Shown piece by piece: positions 8,675 through 16,818 of a DNA stretch of 64,000 bases; positions within the stretch are counted from its first letter, which is position 1; every line of letters starts with the position of its first letter. A program made the translations under genes and the position numbers. The stretch spans positions 7,317 through 71,316 of the forward strand of contig JAHDBH010000005.1 in NCBI GenBank assembly GCA_020630495.1, given 5' to 3'. The DNA is from Saprospiraceae bacterium. Lineage in GTDB: Bacteria; Bacteroidota; Bacteroidia; Chitinophagales; Saprospiraceae. The notes below the pieces were generated by a model. It was not told the origin of the DNA and made no database searches. It worked only from the letters and a program-made list of their open reading frames with translations.

Positions 8675-10059
8675 AGCGATGCGATAGTTTCATCTAAGAT
8701 ACGTAAGTATTTGTTACCTAAGCTGTCCGCGGATTCGGGACTTGTAGATTCTGTATACACTCTGATGATGGGTTCTGTATTGGATCTTCTGAGGTGTACC
8801 CAGCCTTCCTCGAGATCGATTTTGAGGCCGTCAGCTTGATTTAGGGTATTCTGATCTTCCCGAGAAGCGATCTTTTCTAGCACTTGCTGCACATCCAGAC
8901 CATCGTCATAGCTGCACTTGAGCTTTGCCATGTAATAGTCCTGATAGCTTGCTCGTAGTTCTTTCAATGATTTGCCACTACTCGCCATGTAAGATAGGAC
9001 CAGGGCGATTCCTGCTAGCGCATCACGACCGTAGTGGAGCTCTGGCAGGATCACGCCTCCATTTCCCTCACCGCCTATTGGCGCTCGGACTTCTTTCATT
9101 TTAGCGACTACATGAGCTTCGCCCACTTGGCTCGCGTGATGCTCATAGCCGTGAGCTCTGGTCACATCTCGTAGTGCACGACTAGAGGACATGTTGCTGA
9201 CGGTATCGCCACTCCGATGACTTAGCACATAGTCTGCTACTGTGACTAGAGTATATTCTTCACCAATCATGTTGCCGTCTGCATCGATCAGAGCTAAGCG
9301 ATCTACATCAGGATCTACGATGATGCCCAGATCGTAGTCGCCAGATTTCATGGCGGCTATGCTCTCTTGCAGATGGACGGCTAGGGGTTCGGGATTGTGA
9401 GCAAACTCGCCCATATGCTCCGCATTGAGTAAGGTGTATTTGCAGCCTAGTCGGTCTAGGAGTGCAGGTATGGATATGGCACCAGTACTATTGATACAGT
9501 CCACAAGTACGTGATAGGCACGTTCAGCTATTTCATTCGCTTTTACCAGATCCTTCAGGTCCATGATCTGATCTATGTGATAATTGATAGCATCGTCTAC
9601 TTCTGTGTAGGTGCCCAGGTCATCTACAGCGGCAAATTGCATGGAGCGATCTCGGGCGATGGAGTAGATCTCATCGCCATCTGCCGCAGAGAGAAATTCG
9701 CCCTTGTGATTTAGTAATTTGAGGGCATTCCATTGTCGTGGATTGTGGCTAGCTGTAAGTATGATGCCACCAGCGGCCTGCTGGTGTGTGACATACATCT
9801 CTATAGTAGGTGTAGTGGATAAGCCAGCGTCTATGACATCGATGCCCATACTCTGTAGCACAGTACATACGAGCCTGGATACGAGCTCTCCACTGAGTCT
9901 GCCATCTCTACCTATGACTACCTTCTTACCTTTGCCACTATTGATGATCCACTGGGCGTAAGCTGCGGTACACTCTGTGATGTCTACAGCTGTCAAACTA
10001 CGGTTGTACTTGCCACCGACAATGCCGCGGATACCACTGACTGACTTGATGAGGCTCAT
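8671..10059 (-). CDS. glmM: Phosphoglucosamine mutase (alpha-D-phosphohexomutase family)
   Basis: The protein has 462 residues from the ATG at 10059 (MSLIKSVSGIRGIVGG). The track start 53 codons upstream lacks homology. The phosphoserine loop is TASHNPRQWNALK, the metal loop is DPDVDRLAL, the sugar-specificity loop is GEGNGGVI, and the phosphate-binding C-terminus is RRSNTEPIIRVY. It interconverts glucosamine 6- and 1-phosphate for UDP-GlcNAc, hence peptidoglycan and LPS. Phosphomannomutase activity is an alternative because the family is promiscuous. A TACATTTG -7 box lies about 60 bases upstream. Confidence 0.9.
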   Translation of the reverse strand: MSLIKSVSGIRGIVGGKYNRSLTAVDITECTAAYAQWIINSGKGKKVVIGRDGRLSGELVSRLVCTVLQSMGIDVIDAGLSTTPTIEMYVTHQQAAGGIILTASHNPRQWNALKLLNHKGEFLSAADGDEIYSIARDRSMQFAAVDDLGTYTEVDDAINYHIDQIMDLKDLVKANEIAERAYHVLVDCINSTGAISIPALLDRLGCKYTLLNAEHMGEFAHNPEPLAVHLQESIAAMKSGDYDLGIIVDPDVDRLALIDADGNMIGEEYTLVTVADYVLSHRSGDTVSNMSSSRALRDVTRAHGYEHHASQVGEAHVVAKMKEVRAPIGGEGNGGVILPELHYGRDALAGIALVLSYMASSGKSLKELRASYQDYYMAKLKCSYDDGLDVQQVLEKIASREDQNTLNQADGLKIDLEEGWVHLRRSNTEPIIRVYTESTSPESADSLGNKYLRILDETIASL

Positions 10060-10119
10060 GCTATGAGGTGAATCTGGTAGGTAATTTATTGCACGTTCAA
10101 TGGGTCTGATGACCGCGGA

Positions 10120-10127
10120 CAAATGTA
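10120..10127 (-). promoter_or_regulatory. Bacteroidota -7 element TACATTTG for glmM
   Basis: The minus strand reads TACATTTG, a full match to TAnnTTTG, in the gap between glmM and the divergent methyltransferase. It would drive glmM, the desulfurase and ribD. Confidence 0.4.
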
Positions 10128-10173
10128 GCACTTTCGGCTGCATCTGTTCTGTAAAGAATAGAAGAGTATATCT

Positions 10174-10905
10174 ATGGCAGATTGGTTTGAAGATTGGTTT
10201 GACAGTGAGTATTATCACCTGCTATATGCACATAGGGATGAGACGGAGGCGAGACGATTTCTGGAAGATCTCGTTGCATCACTCAGTCCATCACCAGATG
10301 CGATGATGCTAGATCTAGCGTGTGGTAAGGGTCGGCATACACGGACGCTTGCAGCTATGGGATATGATGTGATCGGAGTAGATCTGAGTCCATCGAGCAT
10401 ACTTTACGCTCAGCAGTACGAGACGGAGAGATTGCGATTTTTTACGCACGATATGCGCCTTATATTCAGACCTGAGTACTTTGACTATGTCTTTAATTTC
10501 TTCACCAGCTTTGGATACTTTGAGCATGATGATGATCATTCCAAGGCTATTGAGAGTATCGCTCATTCGCTGAAGCCGGGTGGCGTATTTCTCATAGATT
10601 ATTTGAATTCTCCGCGAGTCGCATCGCAGCTTGTATTTCACGATGAGATCACTCGGGAGGGTGTTCACTTTGACATGAAGCGGGCACTCCTCGCGGGATA
10701 CTTTGTCAAGGACATTACTATCACTGATGGTGATCAAGTGATGACGCATCAGGAGCGAGTACGAGCCTTTGAGCTAGAAGACTTGACTCTGATGATAGAA
10801 GATGCTGGGATGACGGTTGAGAAGGTCTATGGTGACTATGATCTGTCTACCTATGATAGGTCCAGCTCCTCGCGCATGATCATCCAAGCTCGCAGGTCAT
10901 CTTGA
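10174..10905 (+). CDS. Class I SAM-dependent methyltransferase
   Basis: This 243-residue protein has a Rossmann-like methyltransferase core. Motif I is LDLACGKGRHTRTLA near residue 47, the acidic end of strand 2 is GVDLSPSS, motif IV is FDYVFNFFTSFGYF, and the post-motif segment is SLKPGGVFLIDY. The group is close to proteins annotated as methyltransferase domain 25, which act on small molecules; the substrate is unknown. It starts the plus-strand run methyltransferase-PAP2-ZIP, each overlapping the next by a few bases. That suggests one transcript but not a shared pathway. Confidence 0.88.
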   Translation: MADWFEDWFDSEYYHLLYAHRDETEARRFLEDLVASLSPSPDAMMLDLACGKGRHTRTLAAMGYDVIGVDLSPSSILYAQQYETERLRFFTHDMRLIFRPEYFDYVFNFFTSFGYFEHDDDHSKAIESIAHSLKPGGVFLIDYLNSPRVASQLVFHDEITREGVHFDMKRALLAGYFVKDITITDGDQVMTHQERVRAFELEDLTLMIEDAGMTVEKVYGDYDLSTYDRSSSSRMIIQARRSS

Positions 10906-11483
10906 GCATAGATGAGCAGATATTTCATTGGATCAACACTGGCTGGACGAGTGATGTGCTAGATGCAGTAGCGCCATGGCTGCGTGAAGCGGAGCACTGG
11001 ATACCGCTTTACCTCGTCATCGCTGCGTACATGATCTTGCGATATCGTAAGCGCGCTTTGCCAGCGATAGCAGCTATACTTCTGTGTTTTGGTCTTACGG
11101 ATGTGATCAGTAGCCGAGTACTGAAGCCGCTGGTGGAGCGACCTCGACCATGTCACGTCATGGTGGAAGATGCGATAGAGCTGAGAGTTCATTGTGGCAG
11201 TGGATACAGCTTTACTAGTAGTCATGCGACCAATCACTTTGGCTTTGCCACGATACTTACCATGCTGCTAGCGACTGGAGTCAGTCGTAGGGTACTGCTT
11301 GGGAGCGCATCTTTCCTATGGGCGGGTAGCATTTCACTATCACAGGTATATGTAGGCGTGCACTATCCTTTGGACATAGTAGCGGGAGCAGTATTGGGTA
11401 CAATATTAGCCTTGCTGGTGCATCATATTTATATCACTTTTACGCCTTCATCATGGCTGATGAGGCCTAGACTTTCTGTGTGA
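10902..11483 (+). CDS. PAP2-family membrane phosphatase
   Basis: This 193-residue integral membrane protein carries the three PAP2 signatures: KPLVERPRP, the SSHATNHFG block in place of PSGH, and SQVYVGVHYPLD with the catalytic histidine and aspartate. Such enzymes dephosphorylate lipid substrates such as undecaprenyl diphosphate, phosphatidylglycerol phosphate or lipid A at the periplasmic face. The start is a TTG overlapping the previous stop by four bases; no in-frame ATG fits. The substrate is not decidable. Confidence 0.88.
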   Translation: MSIDEQIFHWINTGWTSDVLDAVAPWLREAEHWIPLYLVIAAYMILRYRKRALPAIAAILLCFGLTDVISSRVLKPLVERPRPCHVMVEDAIELRVHCGSGYSFTSSHATNHFGFATILTMLLATGVSRRVLLGSASFLWAGSISLSQVYVGVHYPLDIVAGAVLGTILALLVHHIYITFTPSSWLMRPRLSV

Positions 11484-12214
11484 ATCCAGCTATTTCTATT
11501 CTTCTTCTCATTGGTATCGTCGTCCTCGGCGGTCTGCTGGCACAGTGGTTGCCATGGTCTGAGCATAAGTCCTTGTGGAAGCAGCGAGTCATTCCATTTA
11601 CAGGTGCCTTTCTACTCGGAGTAGTGATCCTTCATATTTTTCCCGAGGTGTATCACGGTACGGAGCGTACAGTAGCACTTTTTGTATTGTTAGGATTTGG
11701 GATTCAGATAGTCTTGGATGTATTCTCCAAAGGGATAGAGCATGGCCATATTCATATCCAGTCCGATCATATGTCTAAGCAAGTGACAAGTATTCTGCTC
11801 GCGCTGAGTGTACATGCTTTTCTAGAAGGATTGCCTCTGAGTAGTGGTAGCGAGTCATTGCATCAGCATGACCATCATCACAGTTATCTCTGGGCGGTAG
11901 TGTTTCACAAGTTGCCTGCGGCCTTTACTCTTGCGACGATGCTGCGTATGATCTATCGTAAAAGTATAAAGGGCTGGCTGCTCTTGCTCGTCTTTGCCGT
12001 CATGACACCACTCGGGCAGCTTGTAGGTATTTGGATAGATATATCAAGCTCCGCCTACGCTTACATCATGGCCCTTGTGGCAGGCAGTCTACTGCACGTG
12101 TCTACTACGATCATATTTGAAATAGACTCTAAGGGATCTCACGACATATCGCTAGATCGATTAGCGGCCATAGCTCTAGGGCTACTGGTAGCTTATCTAT
12201 CTATAGCACTTTAA
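11480..12214 (+). CDS. ZIP-family metal transporter
   Basis: This 244-residue polytopic protein begins with a GTG overlapping the PAP2 stop. It shows ZIP features: GAFLLGVVILHIFPEVY in helix 2, a histidine-rich cytoplasmic loop (EHGHIHI), the metal-binding helix 4 SVHAFLEGLPL, and helix 5 AVVFHKLPAAFTL. ZIP proteins import zinc or other divalent metals down a gradient. A second histidine cluster (HQHDHHH) lies between helices 4 and 5 and may sense metal. Some family members work in the efflux direction, so the direction is inferred. Confidence 0.9.
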   Translation: MNPAISILLLIGIVVLGGLLAQWLPWSEHKSLWKQRVIPFTGAFLLGVVILHIFPEVYHGTERTVALFVLLGFGIQIVLDVFSKGIEHGHIHIQSDHMSKQVTSILLALSVHAFLEGLPLSSGSESLHQHDHHHSYLWAVVFHKLPAAFTLATMLRMIYRKSIKGWLLLLVFAVMTPLGQLVGIWIDISSSAYAYIMALVAGSLLHVSTTIIFEIDSKGSHDISLDRLAAIALGLLVAYLSIAL

Positions 12215-12234
12215 TACACTCTACGCTTACACTT

Positions 12235-13116
12235 ATGAATGTACTCGACGGTAAAGGACTCGCCACACAGATCAAAGCAGAGATTGCGCTCAAAGTGGAG
12301 GCAATGGTGGCCCAAGGAAAGCGACGACCTCACCTTGCGGCTGTCTTAGTGGGAGATGATCCCGCTAGCCACGTCTATGTGCGCAATAAGGTAAGGAGCT
12401 GCGAGAAGTCAGGCTTTGAGTCTACGCTCGTGCGACTTCCAAATACTGTGACACAGCAGGAACTGATGCAAAAGATCCATGAGCTCAATGCAGACGATAC
12501 CATAGATGGATTCATAGTCCAGCTGCCCTTGCCAAAGCACATTGATGACGAGGCAGTCACTCTTGCCATCGATTATCGCAAGGATGTAGATGGCTTTCAT
12601 CCGATGAATTTTGGCCGCATGGCTCTTGGCTTGAGTTGCTATGTGCCAGCTACACCGCTTGGTATCATCACCATGCTAGAGCGATATGGTGTGGAGACCT
12701 CAGGTAAGTCGTGCGCAGTCATAGGTAGAAGTAATATCGTAGGTACTCCGATCAGCATTCTTCTATCACGAAAGGCGCTTGTAGGTAATGCCACAGTGAC
12801 TCTGGTGCATAGCCGCAGCAAGGGCGCCGCCGAGATTCTCAAGCAGAGCGATATCATCATAGCCGCCATAGGTATACCGCATTACCTCACGGCAGACCTG
12901 GTGAAGGAAGGTGCTGTAGTCATAGACGTAGGTATCAATCGGGTAGAAGATCCTGCGGCTAAGCGCGGATACAGGCTGGTGGGTGATGTAGACTATGGGG
13001 CTGTAGCGCCCAAATGCTCCTACATCACACCTGTCCCTGGAGGAGTAGGCCCCATGACCGTGACAGCGCTCCTGATGAATACTCTCAAGGCGGCGACTCA
13101 CGAAATATATAAGTGA
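12235..13116 (+). CDS. folD: Methylenetetrahydrofolate dehydrogenase/cyclohydrolase FolD
   Basis: The protein has 293 residues. It interconverts methylene-, methenyl- and 10-formyl-tetrahydrofolate, feeding purine and formyl-methionine synthesis. The catalytic YVRNKVRSCEK block, GFIVQLPLPKHI, the NADP site VIGRSNIVGTPIS and the C-terminal PVPGGVGPMTVTAL are all intact. The length is normal. It is followed by prmA with a stop/start overlap, so the two genes are translationally coupled. Confidence 0.97.
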   Translation: MNVLDGKGLATQIKAEIALKVEAMVAQGKRRPHLAAVLVGDDPASHVYVRNKVRSCEKSGFESTLVRLPNTVTQQELMQKIHELNADDTIDGFIVQLPLPKHIDDEAVTLAIDYRKDVDGFHPMNFGRMALGLSCYVPATPLGIITMLERYGVETSGKSCAVIGRSNIVGTPISILLSRKALVGNATVTLVHSRSKGAAEILKQSDIIIAAIGIPHYLTADLVKEGAVVIDVGINRVEDPAAKRGYRLVGDVDYGAVAPKCSYITPVPGGVGPMTVTALLMNTLKAATHEIYK

Positions 13117-13949
13117 TGTCTTCCATCGCACACTATGTTACTCTAGAGGCTTCGGCAGCTCATGCAGACCTACTAGCTCATGCGGCCTACTTGGCTTGTG
13201 CGGGTACTCAAGAGACGGATGACTTTGTGCATGTGTTTTTTGAAGGGGAGGCATACGATCAAGAGGCCAAGGCATGGACTGCGCTTCTAGAGCAGATGGA
13301 TATAAGCTATTGCCTGTATTGTATGATTCCTCGCAACTGGAATCAAGCCTGGGAAGACAGTTTTCAGCCTGTACAGATCGGCGATATCTGCCGTATCAGA
13401 GCGAGCTTTCATGATCAGGTCGATCAGGATGACGTGCATGAGATCATAGTGGATCCTAAGATGGCATTTGGTACAGGTCATCATGAGACTACTAGTATGA
13501 TGATTGCTCAGATGTCTAAAATTGATCTAGCTGATAAGACAGTGCTGGACTATGGCTGTGGTACAGGTGTGCTCGCCATCTTCGCTGAGATGCGTGGAGC
13601 TCGATCCATAGACGCGATCGACTATGATATACACTCTTACGATAGCACCTCAGAAAATGCCCAGCTCAATCGGTGTAAATCCATCCAGGCTTATCATGGC
13701 GATCTGGAAGTAGCTCCTGCAGATACCTATGAGCTAATCTTAGCTAATATCAACCGAGGAGTCCTAGAAAAGCGAATCCCCGATCTATGTAATATGCTTG
13801 AGCCAAATGGTCAGTTACTGATCTCTGGCATCCTACTCACTGATTACAGCCTGATACGTGAAGTGGCGAGAAAGACAGATCTGCGACTGGATAGCGTGGA
13901 GCTCACAGGTGATTGGCTTTGCATGGTCTGGACTAGGATAGATGCGTAG
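13116..13949 (+). CDS. prmA: Ribosomal protein L11 methyltransferase
   Basis: The protein has 277 residues. PrmA methylates lysines and the N-terminus of L11. The segment WNQAWEDSFQPVQIGD precedes the signature DPKMAFGTGHHETTSMM; motif I is LDYGCGTGVLAI. LANINRGVLE takes the place of the usual ANI motif. The ATG at 13116 overlaps the folD stop (TGATG); the GTG three bases earlier is also possible. Divergent Bacteroidota PrmA proteins have exactly this length. Confidence 0.92.
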   Translation: MSSIAHYVTLEASAAHADLLAHAAYLACAGTQETDDFVHVFFEGEAYDQEAKAWTALLEQMDISYCLYCMIPRNWNQAWEDSFQPVQIGDICRIRASFHDQVDQDDVHEIIVDPKMAFGTGHHETTSMMIAQMSKIDLADKTVLDYGCGTGVLAIFAEMRGARSIDAIDYDIHSYDSTSENAQLNRCKSIQAYHGDLEVAPADTYELILANINRGVLEKRIPDLCNMLEPNGQLLISGILLTDYSLIREVARKTDLRLDSVELTGDWLCMVWTRIDA

Positions 13950-14088
13950 AGCGCTTGCGACTGCTACACCTATGGCTTGATTTACTGGCTGTGGTCCAGT
14001 AGATGCCTTGTGTAGGATTGTTTTCTGTCGTGGTAAGGCACCATCGTGCAATACGTTGAGGAACCATAAGTGCGATCCTTGGATGCCT

Positions 14089-14667
14089 CTACACAGTGAT
14101 CCTGTGGACAGCGAGATGCTCTGCCAGCTGTGCCAGTGGCAAGCCTACGATATTAGTATATGATCCTTCTATACGTGTCACTCGTGCATGGCCGATCCAG
14201 TCCTGTATGCCATAGCCACCCGCCTTGTCATAGGGTCTATACGTGCTGATATAGTATTCCAGATCCGCTTTGCTGAGATTCATCATAGTGACATTGGTCT
14301 CGCAGGAGAACTGCTGGTGATCCATTCCGAGTCGTATGCTTACACCTGTGATGACTTGGTGGCATTTGCCCGACAGGGCTCTCAACATCTCGCTAGCCTC
14401 AGTAGCATCAGCTGGCTTAGCATAGCTCACACCATCGAGAAGTACCATTGTATCTGCTGCTATGATGATTGCCTCACTATATAGCTGCTGTGCAGCGAGC
14501 GACTTACGCGCGGCGATGTCCTCTGCCCATTGCGCTGGTGCCAATCGTGGATCGGGCGTCTCGTCTATATCAGCAGCGCGTACCGTAAAGTCGCCGCATA
14601 TCATGGCCAGTAGCTCGCGTCGCCGAGGTGACTGAGAGGCGAGGATGATGGGATACTTATATGTCAT
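14089..14667 (-). CDS. maf: Maf-family nucleotide pyrophosphatase
   Basis: The protein has 192 residues from the ATG at 14667, where ASQSPRRREL follows. Other family blocks are IAADTMVLLDG and YDKAGGYGIQDW. Maf proteins hydrolyse non-canonical or selected NTPs, dTTP and UTP in the YhdE branch, and were linked to septum control. YDKAGGYGIQ suggests the dTTP/UTP branch, but specificity is inferred. Its start overlaps the stop of the UbiA gene by four bases. It is the last gene of the fdx-iscX-kdsC-ubiA-maf run. Confidence 0.93.
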   Translation of the reverse strand: MTYKYPIILASQSPRRRELLAMICGDFTVRAADIDETPDPRLAPAQWAEDIAARKSLAAQQLYSEAIIIAADTMVLLDGVSYAKPADATEASEMLRALSGKCHQVITGVSIRLGMDHQQFSCETNVTMMNLSKADLEYYISTYRPYDKAGGYGIQDWIGHARVTRIEGSYTNIVGLPLAQLAEHLAVHRITV

Positions 14668-15572
14668 AGTGGTACGTATACTAGGAGCAAAAGGAAGAGT
14701 AGGGCCATGAACATAGCATGCTTGGTCCACATACTGGCCTTGGCATATTCAAAGGCAGTACGTGCCCTCCAGCCGTAGATCCACGCGATACCCATAGGCA
14801 CTAGTATAAAGCATATCAGATACATGCCGTGTAGGCCATTACCAGCGCTGAGGAGTATGCCTACCAGATACATCACCGCCGCGAAGATGATCGCAAGCCA
14901 TATTCCTGCTATGACTCGTGCTTGAGCTTCTCCTACGACCACGGGAAGTGTATGCTGTCCTACTTGTCGGTCACCAGGTAGATCTTCGAGATCTTTGATG
15001 ATTTCTCTGTAGAGAGTCACAGCAAATGCCAGCCCGACGTAGCATACTATCCAGTCTGTGGTCCCTGCTGGCAGGAGTGTCAGATCACCGAGTGAATCCG
15101 CCACCTGCACGGGTAACCACACCACATAAGCGCATAGGGCGGCAATCATGATATTTCCAAGTAGCGGTATCCCTTGACCGTAAGCATTGTACAGATACAA
15201 TACTAGTACTACGACGAGTGCGGTAGGAATTGGCCATATCAAGCGGTAGTAAATGCATGTGATGACCGCCAAGATCACGGCGACTGCAACAAGACCCCAT
15301 ATGAGCTTGCGAGCGCTAGATTCTGTGACCTTGTGACCTATCATCCGAGTCTGTGGATTGTTGATCTCGTCGGCAAGCTGGTCCTTGAGGTCATTGTGTG
15401 CATATCCTGCCCCAGCTATCATGCTGATAATGAGGCTGATGATAGATGCTAGTGGAAGTGAAAATTGAAGTGTAGATGTGCTGGCATCTTCTAGATAGAT
15501 CTGGATGATGCAGACGGTAGCCGTCATCACGAAAAGATTGGGCAGTCTGAGGAGCCGTATCGTATGGATCAT
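14664..15572 (-). CDS. UbiA-superfamily prenyltransferase
   Basis: This 302-residue membrane protein has about eight or nine helices. The first prenyl-diphosphate motif is NDLKDQLADE (NDxxDxxxD) near residue 57. The second is KDLEDLPGDRQVG near residue 185. Homologues in Bacteroidota are usually annotated as geranylgeranylglycerol-phosphate geranylgeranyltransferase-like; their true acceptor is unknown. It is less likely to be MenA, although no other menA is visible in the window. The ATG at 15572 lies one base after the kdsC stop. Confidence 0.88.
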   Translation of the reverse strand: MIHTIRLLRLPNLFVMTATVCIIQIYLEDASTSTLQFSLPLASIISLIISMIAGAGYAHNDLKDQLADEINNPQTRMIGHKVTESSARKLIWGLVAVAVILAVITCIYYRLIWPIPTALVVVLVLYLYNAYGQGIPLLGNIMIAALCAYVVWLPVQVADSLGDLTLLPAGTTDWIVCYVGLAFAVTLYREIIKDLEDLPGDRQVGQHTLPVVVGEAQARVIAGIWLAIIFAAVMYLVGILLSAGNGLHGMYLICFILVPMGIAWIYGWRARTAFEYAKASMWTKHAMFMALLFLLLLVYVPL

Positions 15573-15573
15573 A

Positions 15574-16077
15574 CTACCAGAGATTCTTGGCCTTGAGGAC
15601 ATGCTCGCAGAGCAGTCGCACGCAACCCTTGCCACCAGGTGTCTCCAGCACCACATCAGCAGCTTCGCGGACTTCTGTGGCAGCATCGGCTGGGCAAGCA
15701 CCTATACCTGCCGCTTGGATACACTTGATATCTAGGATGTCATCCCCTATGTACAGCACATCATCAGCGGAAATGTCACGTCTGGCAAGTATGTCTTGCA
15801 TGATCGGAAGCTTGTCATGAGCTTGCAAGTGTACTTCCTGAGCTCCCAGAGCGAGAAATCGATCTCGGACGCCGAGCGAACTTCCGCCTGTGATGATATA
15901 GATTTCCACACCACTCTTGATGGCTCGGCGGAGGGCATAGCCATCCCGCACATTCATCTGGCGGAGATATTCGCCTGATTCAGTAAGTAGGATAGTACCA
16001 TCAGTAAATACACCATCTACGTCCATCACAAGAGCTCGTGTGGTCGCTAAGCGGCGGTGGTAGTCTGAGTCTGTCAT
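15574..16077 (-). CDS. kdsC: 3-deoxy-D-manno-octulosonate 8-phosphate phosphatase
   Basis: The protein has 167 residues from the ATG at 16077; the track adds 56 unsupported codons. It is a C0-type HAD hydrolase lacking a cap domain. The nucleophile motif is MDVDGVFTDG, motif II is ITGGSS, and motif IV is YIGDDILDIKC. It removes phosphate from KDO-8-P on the way to LPS inner core. Active KdsC is a tetramer whose neighbours close the active site, which fits the capless length. It lies one base from iscX and one from ubiA. Confidence 0.93.
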   Translation of the reverse strand: MTDSDYHRRLATTRALVMDVDGVFTDGTILLTESGEYLRQMNVRDGYALRRAIKSGVEIYIITGGSSLGVRDRFLALGAQEVHLQAHDKLPIMQDILARRDISADDVLYIGDDILDIKCIQAAGIGACPADAATEVREAADVVLETPGGKGCVRLLCEHVLKAKNLW

Positions 16078-16078
16078 C

Positions 16079-16324
16079 CTACTGATTGTCTCTCCACTCG
16101 TAGACCCACTTAGCTTGGATGAGCTCCAGATGGCTCTCGCTGCTTTGATCGCGCGTGCCTTCAAAGTTGTCAATCTCCAAGATCCAAGAGAGCAGATCTG
16201 TAAATCTGATGCGATAGATCTTGCTCTCTCCAAAGTCATCTCCAAATCTCTCGTAGAGTTTCATCGCTATATCCTCATGATCTGTCCAGTGGATAGGAAA
16301 GTCGTCTATGTCCTCAAATCCCAT
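16079..16324 (-). CDS. iscX: Fe-S cluster assembly protein IscX
   Basis: This 81-residue acidic protein matches the IscX pattern: IHWTDHEDIAMKLYERFGDD, then IRFTDLLSWILEIDNFEG and a C-terminal helix. IscX binds IscS and iron and tunes Fe-S assembly in enterobacteria. The adjacent ferredoxin, ending six bases upstream, reproduces the fdx-iscX order of the E. coli isc operon, which strengthens the call. It is slightly longer than E. coli IscX because of an insertion between the two blocks. Confidence 0.88.
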   Translation of the reverse strand: MGFEDIDDFPIHWTDHEDIAMKLYERFGDDFGESKIYRIRFTDLLSWILEIDNFEGTRDQSSESHLELIQAKWVYEWRDNQ

Positions 16325-16330
16325 ATGCGT

Positions 16331-16672
16331 CTAGTGTTCGTGTCCTATGATTTGTGATTGATCGGGTATCTCGACTTCTATGACGGCGTCCTCGTCCAGT
16401 ATGATGCACTGGCAGCCTAGTCGAGATTCAAGTCTAGGGTCTATAGCTCGATCTATGAAGTCCTCCTCCTTATCTGAGATCTCCTCCAGTACGTCCTCGC
16501 CCTGGTGGACGTATACATGACATGTGCTGCATGCGCATACACCACCACAGTTATGATTGAGATGGACGTCGTGGTCCTCTGTAATCTCCAGGATGCTGTA
16601 TCCTTTGAAGTCTCCAGAGACTTCCTTGGACTTTATCGACTTATCCTGAAAAGTAAATACTATTTTCGCCAT
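16331..16672 (-). CDS. fdx: ISC-type 2Fe-2S ferredoxin
   Basis: This 113-residue adrenodoxin-type ferredoxin has four cluster cysteines in CGGVCACSTCHVYV and LGCQC. The acidic stretch EEISDKEEDFID between them is the usual partner-recognition surface. It donates electrons for Fe-S assembly. It is the first gene of a five-gene minus-strand run with gaps of 6, 1 and 1 base and a final 4-base overlap. A second, paralogous ferredoxin occurs at 46041. Confidence 0.93.
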   Translation of the reverse strand: MAKIVFTFQDKSIKSKEVSGDFKGYSILEITEDHDVHLNHNCGGVCACSTCHVYVHQGEDVLEEISDKEEDFIDRAIDPRLESRLGCQCIILDEDAVIEVEIPDQSQIIGHEH

Positions 16673-16701
16673 GTAGAGCCTTATAATTTATGCTCAGAAC
16701 A

Positions 16702-16717
16702 GCACCTAGCGGGGTGC
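16702..16717 (+). other. Small hairpin in the fdx/AAA divergent gap
   Basis: GCACC and GGTGC can pair around a six-base loop within the 146-bp divergent region. It could be an operator or leader hairpin, or chance; the stem is only five base pairs. Confidence 0.2.
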
Positions 16718-16818
16718 AGTTCACCGATATGAATGGTCTGCGGCGTCTCAAGAGCCGCTGACGCTGCCTAAGTCACTAAATAATAGCTAATTTTCGCTCG
16801 TAAAAGTAGCGTCTACAG

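Noticed and set aside
10315-10749. 144-codon minus-strand ORF
   Set aside because: It is a shadow of the methyltransferase gene at 10174 and has no family features.
13983-14001. Hairpin TACTGG/CCAGTA between prmA and maf as terminator
   Set aside because: The six-pair stem has no T tract on either strand, so terminator function is not supported.
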